DNA of 64,000 nucleotides from Isoetes taiwanensis (GCA_021234155.1 JAJEKV010000032.1:5153835-5217834), one strand, 5' to 3'; positions 37,632 through 49,409 are shown, counted from the stretch's first letter. Numbers and translations: made by a program. Notes: generated by a model from the sequence alone, not told the origin.

Positions 37632-39845
37632 ATAACATCCATATTGGGATTAGAAAGCATTTCCAGATATTCTCGCTGAAAGGATCGCCCCAATATTGAG
37701 CTAAGCATCAAGATTGGGAAGGAAACGCATAGGAGTAACTATAATTATACACGATTGTTAACAGACATCCAACGTATTGAAACCACTTGGTGAGATTGAT
37801 CTCCTCGCTAAGAAGGAATCATTACTAAGATAATTGTTGACCATGTATAAATCTAGTACCTCCAAAAGAATAATCCAACCGAAAGAAAAGAAGTAATCTA
37901 ACAAGTCCGGCCAACTTGTTACGATGACATCAATTCGATTGGTAGGAATATTCCAAGAGCTAAATAACTAAGAAAGGGGGAATCTCTAGAATATAAAAGA
38001 ATAATACATGTAAGGTACATCTAAAATAAGAATTATAGTAATCAAATAGTCTTTTGAGACAAAAGGAATTGTCATGATGACAAAACCTTGTGGTTTAGAA
38101 TCGTTCTAACTAAGTAGGTAACCCATAGCTATATTGAAATAAATGATAACATAATATGTATATCCATCTTAGATGGTTATATATGTCAGCTAAGGCTAGT
38201 AAAGTAATGCGCTAAGTAAGAAGCGTATAACCTCTTAAGGGGAGAGAATAGATATGACATTGTGTACAACGTCATTAAAGGGGTGCAGGACCATTTTCTT
38301 TTCGAAGAAAGTGGGAGGGCTCAATTTTTTTGATTGAACGTACTTGCATCGAATTGACCGACCCGTAGAATGGAGTTCACTCGCAATGACCGGGGTTTAA
38401 TAGAGCGAAGATAGATAGATACCTTAGTGCCTCGTGAGGCCTTGAACGCGCGCGAGACCGGACGTAGTAGCTAACTACACCAATGAAGTGGAGCAAAACT
38501 ATGGGAGCAATACAAATCACCAAGTCACCTCCAAATTACTCAACGCCACCAATGGGTGGATGCGTTCTAGCCTTAGGTAAGGTGTGTGCATGTATTATGT
38601 CGTAATGTGTCTTATAGATAAGTTAAATATAGATCCTAATAATTGCATAGAAATTGTCGCACGTGATATGTATCATACGTAAAATAAGTTAAATAACAAC
38701 GATAATGTGAGTTAGCATGTTAATTAATACTTCGCAGGATGCAATTCCTTCCAAGGATAGCTATATGACCTCGAGGTCCTTATAAATATAAATAGAAAAT
38801 AGAATTGATATACTTAAGCGCATCTTAGGGATATACTTCCAAGGGTAATGCAAGACCCAAGGAAGAGAATAAGAAGCACATCTAATTTTGTGTATGATAA
38901 CTAAAACCTTCTATGTAACAATAGGTCTAAAATCGGGTTATTGTTTAAATAATCGCATCTAAAAGTAATTAAATATTGTAAAGCTTAGAGTAAATATAAT
39001 TGTACTATCGGAAGTAATGTATCCGATGCTATGATAACGCTAATTCATAAATATTATGTTAAGGTAATTATGTTAATCACATGCATTAAAGGGAGCCAAA
39101 AAAATCTACCCGTGCATGTCGATTTGTGTTTAGATTAATTTCATGTGTAGTTATATAATCTACGCTTTGCAACCTATGAGGTAAGGGTTGCATGCGCTGC
39201 CGGCGATGATGAGATTACTACCCGGGATCTCTAGGGCTGGTGTAATGTCAATGTAGGCATGACCGCTAAGCTCGGGCTGGATGAGTGGAAGGTAGATTAG
39301 AAAGTCTACTGTCCACTATGAGGTAGACACCCGAGAAAGGAGGTCATTCAGAATGCATTGATAGGAAAAGCACGCCTAGCCCCATATATGCTTTGATAGG
39401 AGGAATCTGACCTTCGCGCCCATATACGGGAAGGACCTATCCTCCACACTGGGCAACTAGGGTGTAGGCATGAGCGGCATATAGGCATATAGGCGCTGTC
39501 TCCACGGCCATAATGGAAGATTCACCCTCTTCCTACGCCGGGAGATTAGCCATGCATCCATGTAGATAGGTGGGGTGGTCACCATATAACCAAAATTTTA
39601 TTAATAATTAAAATGGTTCTAACGTAGTGACGACCACTCATGCCAATAGAGCCTCCCGAGGGCGCAGGGAGGTCGAAGCACAAGACTTGCAACACAAATT
39701 TTGTTATAATGTGTTGCAAGGGATGAAGAGTACCTTAGAAGTGTAAAATTTGTATGAAATTGATAAACTTTGATAAACTTAAATATTGTATTAAGTAAGG
39801 GCAATAATTACCTTGCGTGGATTAAGTTATGAAGTCATAAGTTAA
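37632..39845 (+). repeat. 3' noncoding region of family A, copy 2
   Basis: Colinear with 18,805-21,650 (copy 1). It lacks the integrase fragment present in copy 1. It is interrupted at 39,845/39,846 by Helitron-like element 2 and continues after 42,983. Confidence 0.65.
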
Positions 39846-40568
39846 TCTATTATTATAAAATAATCCTCAGATGTTCTGTTTTGAATCTCCCCAGATCTGA
39901 CGGCTCAGATCTAGGGGCTAGATCGATCGCATTTTACGATCTAGAGCTAAAGTTCAGCTTTTGTGGTAGAGAAAGATAGGTTAGGGCATCGGCTTGCCTT
40001 TGACTTTCCCATCCGAGGCAAGTAACTCCGTGAGGGGATCTCTCAAGGCTATCTTATGTCCGCTTCAAGGGTTTTATTGTATGTCTGCTTAGGGTTTAGA
40101 TTTAACGCAAAAAAACCGCGCAGCCTTTTGTTTCAAGATAGCCACTTCCACGAACCGGAGTGATCTATCATTGACCAAGATGGCCTCCGCACCTTTCGCC
40201 CGCTTAGGTGACTCTTCCGCTATGCCAGCCACCATTTGCGCAGCTCAATATTCAAGGTAAGAAGGCGCATTCTTGAAGCTTCGTTTTAATTTTTAGCTTC
40301 ATTCATGTCTTTCGTGCACCATCCGCTTTTTCAAATTCGGCTTCACATACTTTCTAATGAGAATTCACGAGCTGAATTCATGCCTTAATGCTTGAGTGAA
40401 TCAGAGGGTCGAAATTTGAAGTAAGTTTTAATCTCTTAATATTGCCTTGAACTACCTAGGCTTGCCTTGAACCCTATTCTCGATGGCTTGGCTTGGTTTG
40501 AACCGCCTCTAAATGGGAAGGATTGATCAACCAATGGGTTTTCCTCCATTGAATTATTAGGGATTGGA

Positions 40569-40619
40569 ACAGAGCATATGAAACCCACATGGCATGATTG
40601 ATTGTTACAATGTATGTCG
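40569..40619 (+). repeat. 51-bp direct repeat, first copy
   Basis: Identical over 51 bases to 41,081-41,131. A diverged third version lies at 32,540-32,585 in Helitron-like element 1. The duplication marks an internal tandem copy of about 0.5 kb in element 2. Confidence 0.85.
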
Positions 40620-41080
40620 TGCTTATCAGGTTCTGCTAGAGAAGGCAAAGAAAATGTTAATTAGGGAATATGTTAACGGCATTAGAAGATCTATTCACAT
40701 GGATCCCGAGCTTGGATATGCACTTAAAGTACTTGAGCATGGGAATTGTAATAAGTTTTGACGGTAATCCTTGCAGGGTTGAGTCTAACTTTTGAACTCT
40801 TCAGAGAGTTGTGGCAAGAAGAGGTCAATGTATGGTTTTGTGTTGCTCTAATTCCTAATATCATGAATACGATTGGGTTTGATTGGGTTTGCTTTATGAG
40901 CAAGTGTAAGGGATCGGCAAAGAATTCACATGTCGCATTTTTGAAGGCAACATCTCTCAAGTCTTGAGTTTAGTTAGATAGTTTTATTTTGGATTCTTTC
41001 TTAAGGCCAGATCTTATTTGAAGAATTTGGATTTTGTGATAGGGTTTTATGCCCAACCTCTTTTGGGGAATGTGGATTGA

Positions 41081-41131
41081 ACAGAGCATATGAAACCCAC
41101 ATGGCATGATTGATTGTTACAATGTATGTCG
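41081..41131 (+). repeat. 51-bp direct repeat, second copy
   Basis: Identical to 40,569-40,619. Confidence 0.85.
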
Positions 41132-42711
41132 CTTTAAAGTTTTGCCCTGCTTATTCTTAACAAACTTTAGCTTGAGTTATTGCTTGGTGCAGAAAGGCTA
41201 ACAACATGTTGACATCAAGCAACCGCAAAGGTTCTATTATGCGGATTTGCGTGTATCCAAATAAAAAACATGCACATAACGAAAATGTGGAAGCATGGAA
41301 AGAACAAGTTTTTAACGCCGTCTAATGTGTTTGCTGCAAAAGTCACATTTTTATTATGTATTGCACAGTATGGAGAGCAAGATCATCCTAGGGTTTGCGG
41401 TCCAAATTTTTTAAAACATGAATGGGCAAGGTAAATTTTAGTACACTTAATACGGTCCAAAGAAAGGAGTACTAGGTGATTATCTGATACATGACCATGC
41501 TTTTTGCCTCCGAAAACAGAGTTATACACAATATATGTTTGCAGCACCCATTGGGTAGTTCTTTAGGCTTAGAAGGACTCGCCATATTGGGGAATTTCAC
41601 CATTGCAAAACCACTACAAGTGGCTATAGACGAGATGAAGGTCATTAGCTCATTTATCAAGTTGTATTTTCTCTTGCATTGTCGCACCAAGATGTATCTA
41701 ATAGTTTTATATTTACCAACTCTTGGCGATTCGCTTTCCGCTTTGAATATATTTTAGCCGCTATTGGTTCTTTACAAAGATAGCGGTCGTGAATGTGTTT
41801 ATGACTTTGGAAGGTTTATCGGTTGGCTTCTATTATTAAGCAAAGTTTAGTGCTTGGATCTTCAAGAAGATGACGCTTTATTTTGATGTCGGCAGATCAT
41901 CATGGGGGTCCGCCTAGATGCTGACCTTTTAGAAAAAAAATGAAAAGAAGGATTGCAAGTTCCCATCTTTGTTGCAAGAATCATAAGTATGTGAAAGCCT
42001 TAGTTGCACTGTCAATTGTTGTTGTTGTTGTTGCAACTACTCTTAGAGATGATTTACACCATTTTCCCCATGATGCTCATTTCTATGTGATAATATTAGA
42101 CAAAGTGGATAATGTGTGTCTAGATTCAACGGAATAAAAATAAACTAAAATAAAGTAACGAATGAAAACAAAAGAAAGAAATCATTAATCCTTTTCAATC
42201 CCAGACCTCTACACACGTCATCAATAACTTCTTTCTCAATCATCTTATTTGAGCCATTAAAGTTCTTCAGTGCAAGGGGAAACTTTCTTCAGTGCAAGGG
42301 GAAACAAGGTCCTTAAAAAACGCAATAGCATTGCATAGTTATAACGTACAGTTCATATGCTACAAATTTAAATTAGATATTTGGAACATACACATATTTC
42401 TCAACAACAATCTAACTTAGAAAGCACACAAAAGTTTAGTTACAATGGGTTCCAACTTTAGCCCATCAACACTATGCCGACTTGCTTCCTATATGACTAT
42501 TTAAGTTTCTCTCTATCATTGCTTTAAGTGAATAAAGTACCATATATACACACCTACTTATGCTCTTTTTGTTTAACATGCATTTGGTTATAGCAAATCG
42601 TTATTAAGGTTGCATGTGTGATAAAAGACCTCATGTCAATGTGAATGAAGACCACGTATCATTGACATGTTCATTAATGTTTGCCCAAAGAATGCCGGGC
42701 ACTATTGCTAG

Positions 42712-42983
42712 ATATATTATAAAGTTGTGTGGTCCAACCAAAGTGTCTTCAACAAAAGTGATCCAACGGACACATTTGATGTCGCAACCTTAAGGCCAAG
42801 GTTTCACACCGCCAAAATCCGCAGCTTTTAAGGGTGTGTGCGTGTAGAAAATAGCCGTGTGTGTATCGCCTACTAAGTAAAGCCCAACAATTCGACACCA
42901 TCATTATCAGATGCTTTTTCCATTAAGCCAAAACATTTATAGGTTCCTTAACCTATACAAAAGAACGCCGGCACCTTTACTAG
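42712..42983 (+). mobile_element. Short Helitron-like unit abutting element 2
   Basis: It begins ATATATTATAAAGTTGTGTGG, resembling Helitron left ends (the leading TC is not present), and ends AACGCCGGCACCTTTACTAG followed by T. It sits directly against the CTAG of element 2, suggesting end-to-end insertion of a deletion derivative or a second terminus bypass. It is too short to code for anything. Confidence 0.45.
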
Positions 42984-43439
42984 TTGGATAATAAAATAGT
43001 ACAAAGAATGTCTTAAACATTACCTTAGAGTAATTATAATAATTAAGATAGTAAGTGTGTAATTATAGATATTGTAAAATTAATACGAGATTTTATAGAA
43101 GTAAGACTTGCAACACAAATTTTGTTGGAATGTGTTGCAAGGAATGAAGAATACCTTAAATAATAATTGTATATGAAAGTGTTAAATTGTGATAAACTAA
43201 ATGTTGTGATAACAGAAACTAGTAATTACCTTGCTTTAATAGAGTTATGAATTGATAAGTTATTGGGATAACGCAATGTCCTAGTAATGTTTTAAAAAAT
43301 ATTACCTTAGAGTAATTCTAATAATTGTGTAAGTATAATAGTAATAAATTGTATGCATCAAGTTGGTTGCGTGACGTGAAGAGCCCAAGGTGGGGAGACT
43401 CCCCGATGCCGCGACACGCATCAATTCAAGGTTGGAGAA
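42984..43439 (+). repeat. 3' noncoding end of family A before 3' LTR
   Basis: Contains the AAGACTTGCAACACAAATTTTGTT segment also seen at 39,690, and two copies of an ATTACCTTAGAGTAATT-centred segment (about 43,020 and 43,300), so a unit of about 300 bases is duplicated. It ends with a purine-rich GGTTGGAGAA directly before the LTR, a likely polypurine tract. The AAGGTGGGGAG word (43,387) is shared with 21,704. Confidence 0.6.
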
Positions 43440-44989
43440 TGTGACGCCCAAAGATAACATACCAGATGAATACGATATTATAATCGACATCGTCACTAGT
43501 ACATGTCGACTTCAGCATGTACACGGGCTAATCGAAAAGGGTAGTACCCTGGGTAGGACTCTTGGAACCATTATATTGCACATGTTAAAGCAACATGTGA
43601 ATATAATCCCTTTTGCCACGTGGCAATGACCCATTGACCAAAAGGGACCAGCCCTAAATTGGGGATAAAGGCATAAACCCTAAAAGGGAAACCCTTTCGC
43701 CTCAGCCCCTCGAAGTCCTGGATTTGAGCAGCAGAGGATGCATTTCCGCCTGAACGGGAGCATAGAAGTCGGATCTCCCAGTTGCAGCCGATCCAAGATC
43801 GCAATCCGGAGATCGCGAACATGGACGCCGAGGAGTGGGGAGCCACCAAGATGCGTGGGTGGTTGATTCAATAGGTAGATCCGAAAGTTATCGCCTCTTT
43901 CATTAGGTTTAGCATCCATTCTTAGCTATAGGCTTACCCTACAGCCTAAGAATGATAGACACTAACAAAGGAACCTAACCATGTATGATTAGGTAGATTA
44001 TAATAGATGTATTCTATTATTTTCAGTTGTGATGATGTTTTGACATTCTATGCCACTCTTGTGTATTGGGAAGGGGGTAGAGACCCGTGAGCCCAAGTAG
44101 TTATATGATCCTAGTTTTAGCCCATTAATTCCCACCACGCGGCCGCATAAGAGCCCGCCCGCCGGTGGGTGGCGGAGTTAGACCGGAGCTGACAAGGGGA
44201 GGGCTTGTCTAATCACGGTTGATCTGGCCGCGCGAATAACGGGCCGGGAACGCCGCGGAGCTAGGCCTAATACCCTGCAATCGCCGTGAGGGCAGGTATG
44301 GGCTCGACACTACCCGGGTGATGCGCCATCTTCCAAAGCGAGTTCAAGTCGATACGAAAGCAAAGGGGCTCTAGCTCGCCCATGAATAGCATGAACCTTC
44401 CGAGGAGAGTGATCTCCTCCCCTCATCGACTGGGAGATGCAACCCAAGAGGGTAGCCCCTCCGGGCTATTCACCCAAAGAAGGCTACTTGGGGCAGTCCA
44501 ATACTTTTCAGCCTATCTCCAAAGTATGCACAGGAGGGCGGATGGAGTGGACTACCCAACGACCATAGCCCTATGCCCCAAATCCATTTGCCATGAATTC
44601 TGGCATCCAGACTACACTGAGACCCCAAGACGTCGGTCTTTTCCCCATGAGTCTGAGCCCGGGTAGGATTTCCCCATGTTATGTTGATGTACCGATGTGT
44701 TGTTGCAGCCACATCGGTGATATGGTGGACCACCCTTCGAGGTGGGTATGTTATTGTTGACTGATGTCATGTGCTCATGTTTTGTTTACGCTTTCCAGCC
44801 TAGGTCGATCCAGGGAGACGGGATGAATGACACGCCCATTCTTCCCCGTCGGGTTCTTGGCCACCATCAAGGGGTCCGATGTTAGGTGGACGACCTCATG
44901 TCACGAAAGCGATGCCGGGTTTGAGGGATGATCTCCGCTTGTATACGATGTCATCATCGATGCCGGTTTGAGGGATTGATAGGTGCACA
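43440..44989 (+). mobile_element. 3' LTR of family A element
   Basis: It starts TGTGACGCCCAAAGATAACAT, matching 26,650 with small indels. It shares the telobox (43,675-43,684), the GGGAAGGGGGTAGAGACC motif (44,070), GGGAGATGCAACC (44,431), GGGCGGATGGAGTGGACTAC (44,537-44,556) and the AGCCTAGGTCGA segment. It ends near GTGCACA at 44,989. The right end is less certain than the left because the terminal ~60 bases differ from the 5' LTR. Confidence 0.7.
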
Positions 44990-45059
44990 TTGAAAAGAGA
45001 AGCGCTGCAAAGTCTCTTCGCAACAAACATAGCTCAACGTGCCTATGACATACTCTAGC

Positions 45060-46260
45060 CTAGTGGCAAGTCAGACTGGCTTCACCACCACCAAACCAGT
45101 AGCTTGAGGAGCACCGAAAACAGTTCAAGCAATGGTAGAGGGCAACAAAGCTCGAATTGCTTGTTTGGCGGAGGAAATGCAAGCCTCCGCTACCTCAAAT
45201 TGCTCAAGAGGCAAAATTGCTCTCAAAAACAAATAGCAGAGCCCGGCATGGAGACCCGATACAAAGACCTAGAAAATGGCCTTCCTAGTGCACTCCGAAG
45301 GCGTAAGACAACAAGAGTCTTGTCGACATGCAGTCCCCAAGATGGATTCCATGTCCACCGCCATTGAAACCATGACACAGGACAAGCAACGTGTTGAGCA
45401 AGAGACAATGGCAACCATCTCCCGCCTTCAATCAGATGCTGAGGAGGCTGCTACATCGCGGATGCTAAAAGTTTAGGTCGCTTTTGAAGAGAGCCACCAC
45501 AATTGAGAGCCCTTCAAACTAGGGTTGAGACACAAGAAGTGGCCTCATCTGCAATGAACCCTATGCTGGACTCTCGCTTGCAGAATCTGGAGCATAGCTC
45601 TGCAGCTCGAGATCAGAAGGTGCAGGAAGGCAGCAACAATTTCAGCAGGAGCTAAGCTCCCGGCTTCAGGAAGGAGAGACCACTATACCTGCCACGGCAG
45701 TCCCACCTGCCCAAGAGTCTACAAGGCGTCAGCCAGGGCCATCCTCAAGCTACTCCATGCCATCCCCGCCCCAACGTAGGCCACAGCCTATGCCCCGCCG
45801 ACAACAAACAACTCCTGTTGTGCCAGGCAAGATTGACCCAAAAATCAGAGAGTGCGGAGAAGCCATAATGTGGTCGTACATGGCCTGACAGAAGAGGCAG
45901 GGGGGGACCTCATTAACCGGCTCCAAATGTTGATTCTTGCTCGAATGACATTCCCCATGCCAGTACATATTATTAGGGTGAGATTATGGCTTCAAAATAC
46001 CAGACCGCTTCCACATTTTACCTGGTAGTCATATTCACAACCGAGATGCGCCAAGTGAAAGCAGCTATTCTACGCCCGGTAGGCGTTTAAAGGAACCGCC
46101 TTTGTATGTTGAACGAGACCTGACCCCGCCCAACAAGAAGACCGCAGCACGAAGTTGGCCAAAATTAAAAGCATTCAAGCAGACAAAAGAAGAGCCGCAG
46201 GATCGATTCGTGGTAAGATGCAAATTTTCAAACCGCCAAATCGCCGCCGCTAATCCCCGC
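45060..46260 (+). pseudogene. LINE ORF1: coiled coil plus RRM-type RNA-binding protein
   Basis: LINE ORF1 proteins trimerise through a coiled coil and bind element RNA. The first half (about 45,100-45,640) reads as Gln/Glu/Lys-rich heptad-like sequence (for example METMTQDKQRVEQETMATIS across a frame change). From about 45,849 a frame gives RVRRSHNVVVHGLTEEAGGD, the NVVVHGL signature of the ORF1 RRM core. Further on (about 46,030-46,220) pieces read EMRQVKAAIL and then RRAFKGT, followed by the C-terminal Lys-rich domain, matching the usual ORF1 order. Several indels break it. A zinc-knuckle ORF1, common in angiosperm L1 elements, is not seen. Confidence 0.65.
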
Positions 46261-46429
46261 TAACCCTCCAACAAAATAACCATGCCATCGCTTACATTTC
46301 GCCATACCAAGACGCCCGCTCAAGTTGCTTCACCTTCATTTGCTGTTCGCATCTCGTGCTACCTCTACTTCGCCACCCCCCCTTCGCCGCCATCAATCCC
46401 CAAATCACGCCCCCGCCAACAAATAGGAA

Positions 46430-46878
46430 TTGTGCCTCCGCATGGTGGTCCCCCGAATTGTCGGGGCTTCCCATGGCGTATGGGAGATAGTCTCAACTCT
46501 GTTACCTACAGATATGGATCTCATCTTCCTTATGGAAACATGGGAGCATGCAGGACACCTGATACCCGACTTTGCCCGAGATACCGGTGCTACTCAATCT
46601 TCAATGATTGCACAGAGGAAGCGGGGCATGGGGGAGTTGTCCGCTACTATCGAACGGCCTTGTCACAAAATAATCTCCTTGTTCAAGATAGACAAGCACA
46701 ACCGGGTATTGTGGGTGTGTGCAAAACCGCAAAGAAGGAAATTCCTCTTTGTGGCAGCCCGCTACTTTCCACATGCGTAAAGCAACTTCTATCACACCCA
46801 CTTTCTGGATGTGGATAGGCTGGACCCCTATGTCGATCTATATGATGACATACAAAGAAGATAAGTAAGGGGTGGATT
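46430..46878 (+). pseudogene. LINE ORF2 endonuclease, N-terminal part
   Basis: Reads IVGASHGVWEIVSTLLPTDM followed by DLIFLMETWE: the conserved start of an APE-type endonuclease, where the E of the ETW block corresponds to the metal-binding Glu. Next come HGGVVRYYRTAL (the GGV strand) and, after a frame change, ISLFKIDKHNRVLWV, then about 46,805-46,855 FLDVDRLDPYVDLYDDI, the helix before the GDFNA block. The coding sequence stops at the chromovirus LTR and resumes at 60,047. Confidence 0.75.
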
Positions 46879-48497
46879 TGTCCGTGGGAATATACGCCAT
46901 AAAAACGTATATTCCTCGATCCGGCACTATACAAGTCTAGCTTCATAGCCTTGTATACCATAGGTTGTGGCACTAGGGGCATGGCCAAGTTATTCTCATA
47001 ACTTAGCCACCCATAGGTTTTAGACCATTATCCACGGGCCTTAACCTATTGGGCACCCGCCACACGACTCACCCAATTGGTGCCACGCGGCATCCTAAGT
47101 GGACCTAACTTATATAGGCCTAAAACCCTAACCCTAGGCCTCTTTCCAGCCCTAGCACCCGAGATCACCTACTGCTCAAAACCCCGCCAAACATCGCTTG
47201 TTGTGGCATAGGCTGGTGCAAAGCCTCCAGGGTAGACTCGCTCTTGGAGTAGGAGCAAAGATCTTGTGAGTCAAGATCATGGAGGCACACCTGATCTGGA
47301 GGGAGAGCTTCAGAGCAGGTATGTAGGATAGTAGTTGTGATAGCTTATCTAGAATTAGCATTCCGTGATATGCTAGTATCTTGTGTCTAGAGTAGAGCCA
47401 TCCTAGAACCCGTATTCAACATCTTGAACCCTAATCAATGAACCCCAACTATTAGTTAGATTTGTATGATTAGGTTAAGATATTCTTCTTTATGATTATT
47501 CTCATGATGTGATGATTATGTGATGATGGTTGATCATGTTTGCTCCTCTTGTATTGGGAAGGGACCTAGAGCCTTATGTAGTATGCTCCTAGAGTAGATC
47601 CCTTTAGTTCCTATTAGATGCTGCTCAGGCATAGGAGCCCACCGTGCTATTGAGGCTATGATATGACTCAAAGACCATACAACGGGGCTAGAGGGAAAGT
47701 GGAGGGAGGATCCCCGCCGAAAGGGGGCTTCTGGGATCCCATAGTGGGCTAGGCTTATGGTCGGTCACTGCGGTGGGGTTCCTGCATGGGTCCCACACCT
47801 CCCGGGGCAATGGTGCCGCCACTTCCTCGAGAGCGCAAGTGTCGCTTTGGCTCTCGCTTTGGGGTTTGGGCCTGTGCAATCGCGGTGTCGCCACGATTCT
47901 CTAGTCGCCCACGGCTCCTCTAGACCCCTCGGAAGGGAGATGCAACCCTTCCCCCGCTTCATCGACCAGGAGATGCAACCTGAGTAGTCCCGATGGGTGA
48001 TGCCATGGGATTGCGTATCCCAGGAAGGCTAGAGTCATGCCGAGCCTGATTTAGCCCATCCGCAAAGTATGCACGTGGAGGGGCGGATGGAGTGGTCAAC
48101 CCTAGCCATTAGCCTTATGCCAGCCCTCGCCATTGTCATGACTCGGTCTGCTTCTATCTTGAGGCCTAGCAGCCACGGGCCATCCTCCTTATGAGTCCGA
48201 GCCGGGTAGGAGCTCTCATGTTTTATGGTTCATGATTATCATCTTTGCATTGGTATATGTGTGATGCACTACCCTTCGCAGTAGTATTTGTATATGTTTG
48301 ATGCTAGTTCGACGCGTTATCGCCTCCGCCAAGTATAGGAGCCCATGGGGAAGGGCGCCGAAGACACCTTTTCGTGTTCCCCCCGCGCTTAGGGATTACC
48401 CCGGTGCGGGTAGACGGCGTCCGGCAAGGGTTGTTGAGCCGCCGGGATTTCTGCCGAGTATACGACCGAGCGCCGATGTTTAGCAAGGAGCGCCACA
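46879..48497 (+). mobile_element. 5' LTR of chromovirus
   Basis: Starts TGTCCGTGGGAATATACGCC and ends CGCCACA one base before the primer site. It pairs with 58,321-60,046, differing mostly by small indels. Contains TATATA, a telobox, the GGGAAGGGACCTAGAGCC motif (47,555-47,572), GGAGATGCAACC (twice, 47,936 and 47,970) and GGGGCGGATGGAGTGGTCAA (48,080-48,099). Length is 1619 bp. Confidence 0.85.
47111..47136 (+). promoter_or_regulatory. TATA box and telobox in 5' LTR
   Basis: TATATA at 47,111-47,116, then AAAACCCTAACCCTA starting at 47,122. The 3' LTR has the same arrangement (58,559-58,583). TATA plus telobox is the likely U3 promoter core. Confidence 0.6.
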
Positions 48498-48498
48498 A

Positions 48499-48510
48499 TG
48501 GTATCAGAGC
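48499..48510 (+). other. Primer binding site, initiator-Met tRNA
   Basis: TGGTATCAGAGC, the standard plant primer sequence complementary to the 3' end of initiator-Met tRNA, one base after the LTR end. Confidence 0.95.
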
Positions 48511-49073
48511 GATGTTCTTGGTTGACCAAGAACTAGCACTGACCATAACCATGAAGTAGTCTAACAGGCCTATAGGGGTGTGAAATAAACGTTTCCACCA
48601 TTGAACCGCGAAAATGGGGGAAAAAGTTTTCTCCTAGGTAGTGGGTCAGGACTTAGGTTAAGTGTTAGACGAAGGTTTGAGTGAGTCAAACTCATCTTCT
48701 AGTAAATTTGGAGTGAAAATTATGCATCTGCATCAAATTTCACCTAAAATGGGTCGAAGAATCATACCAATCGGAGACCCAGGTGAAAAATGGCGCAAAT
48801 TCATAAATTGCACTTCGAACCATTAGAAAAATTCGAAAATATAAGTATAATATCAACTAATATAGGTTTAATATATATTTTAATAATTAAATAACTATTA
48901 AATAGGGTGTAATTAATAAGGGGGGCTAATAAATAGGGGTAATTATGGTAGGAGAATATTCCCAGGGACCCTCCCTTTTAAATATCCCTGACACCTCATT
49001 TTTCCTTCCAAACTTTCCTCCACCTTCTTTCTCTTGATCATCCTATCCCCACCCGTTTTCTAGACCGTTAAGT
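48511..49073 (+). other. Untranslated leader of chromovirus
   Basis: About 560 bases with an AT-rich tract (48,830-48,960) followed by pyrimidine-rich sequence leading to the ATG at 49,074. No coding frame or clear RNA motif is seen. Confidence 0.5.
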
Positions 49074-49409
49074 ATGGCAAGAACCAAGCAGACAGCCAGG
49101 AAGCCAGGTCAACGGCCGACACTCTCCATGGCGCACTTAGCAGCCGGGCGACACGTGAAGAAGATCCCGGAGCACCTCCGGCCCAAGAAGGGGGAAGAGG
49201 AGCTCCCCCCCACCAGTAGCAGCAGCAGCGACGAGACATATCACGATGCCGAGAGCAGCCCTTCGTCGGCAGGAACGCAAAGAACCGGCGAGACTCGCCA
49301 TTTCGGGCCACGCATACCGGGCGGAAGAGCAGAGGAAGAGCGTGTCCAAAGAAGCAGTGGACGGGTTGGCCTTCACCCAAAGAAAAAAGGGCAAGGAGAA
49401 GGTCACTGA
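49074..49409 (+). CDS. Histone-H3-like ORF, N-terminal H3 tail
   Basis: The frame opens with MARTKQTARK: Met plus residues 1-9 of mature histone H3, including the K4 and K9 positions. It sits at the N-terminus, so Met removal would expose the same free Ala as in H3. The next residues (KPGQRPTLSMAHLAAG, then RHVKKIPEHLRPKKG) loosely follow the H3 tail up to the VKKPHRYRPG region, with the middle shortened. A Ser-rich acidic stretch follows (SSSSSDETYHDAESSPSS). The ATG is the first after the leader and lies 564 bases from the primer site. The frame must shift near 49,250-49,400 into the next open frame. It is not a host H3 gene, because LTRs, leader and gag-pol surround it in one orientation. 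A recent capture of an H3 gene is the main alternative to a conserved element gene. Confidence 0.85.
   Translation: MARTKQTARKPGQRPTLSMAHLAAGRHVKKIPEHLRPKKGEEELPPTSSSSSDETYHDAESSPSSAGTQRTGETRHFGPRIPGGRAEEERVQRSSGRVGLHPKKKGQGEGH

Larger units (their letters stand above)
39846..42711 (+). mobile_element. Helitron-like element 2, 2866 bp
   Basis: The left end is TCTATTATTATAAAA preceded by A. The right end is GCCCAAAGAATGCCGGGC then ACTATTGCTAG, with a GCCC/GGGC stem and terminal CTAG. The sequence on its flanks can be compared with a near-duplicate of the host sequence at 43,100-43,300: ATAAGTTA on the left and TTGGATAA after 42,983 on the right correspond to the uninterrupted GATAAGTTATTGGGATAA at 43,255. 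That supports insertion at an A/T junction. It shares cargo with element 1 and encodes no recognisable Rep/helicase. Confidence 0.6.
26650..44989 (+). mobile_element. Large LTR retrotransposon, family A, with nested insertions
   Basis: Two LTRs about 85% alike by eye (26,650-28,207 and 43,440-44,989), in the same orientation, bound this interval. The left one is followed by a tRNA-iMet-type primer site and the right one is preceded by a purine-rich stretch, as expected for one element. Two Helitron-like insertions and a short third unit account for about 7 kb, leaving an original element of about 11.3 kb. I find no RT, integrase or protease in the interior, only degraded polar frames and a long 3' noncoding region, so it is probably a large nonautonomous derivative (LARD or gag-only type) mobilised by a chromovirus relative. 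I could not see a clean 5-bp target duplication. Confidence 0.6.
44990..46878 (+). mobile_element. LINE, left part (ORF1 and start of ORF2)
   Basis: A non-LTR retrotransposon in plus orientation, cut in two by the chromovirus at 46,879-60,046. This half holds ORF1 (coiled coil plus RRM) and the N-terminal half of the ORF2 endonuclease. Its left end directly abuts the family A 3' LTR. The reading is lightly frameshifted throughout. Confidence 0.75.

Noticed and set aside
46282-46818. A 178-residue plus frame over the LINE
   Set aside because: It is partly a shadow: only the HGGVVRYYRTAL part belongs to the endonuclease; the rest is out of frame with the ETW and YDDI blocks.
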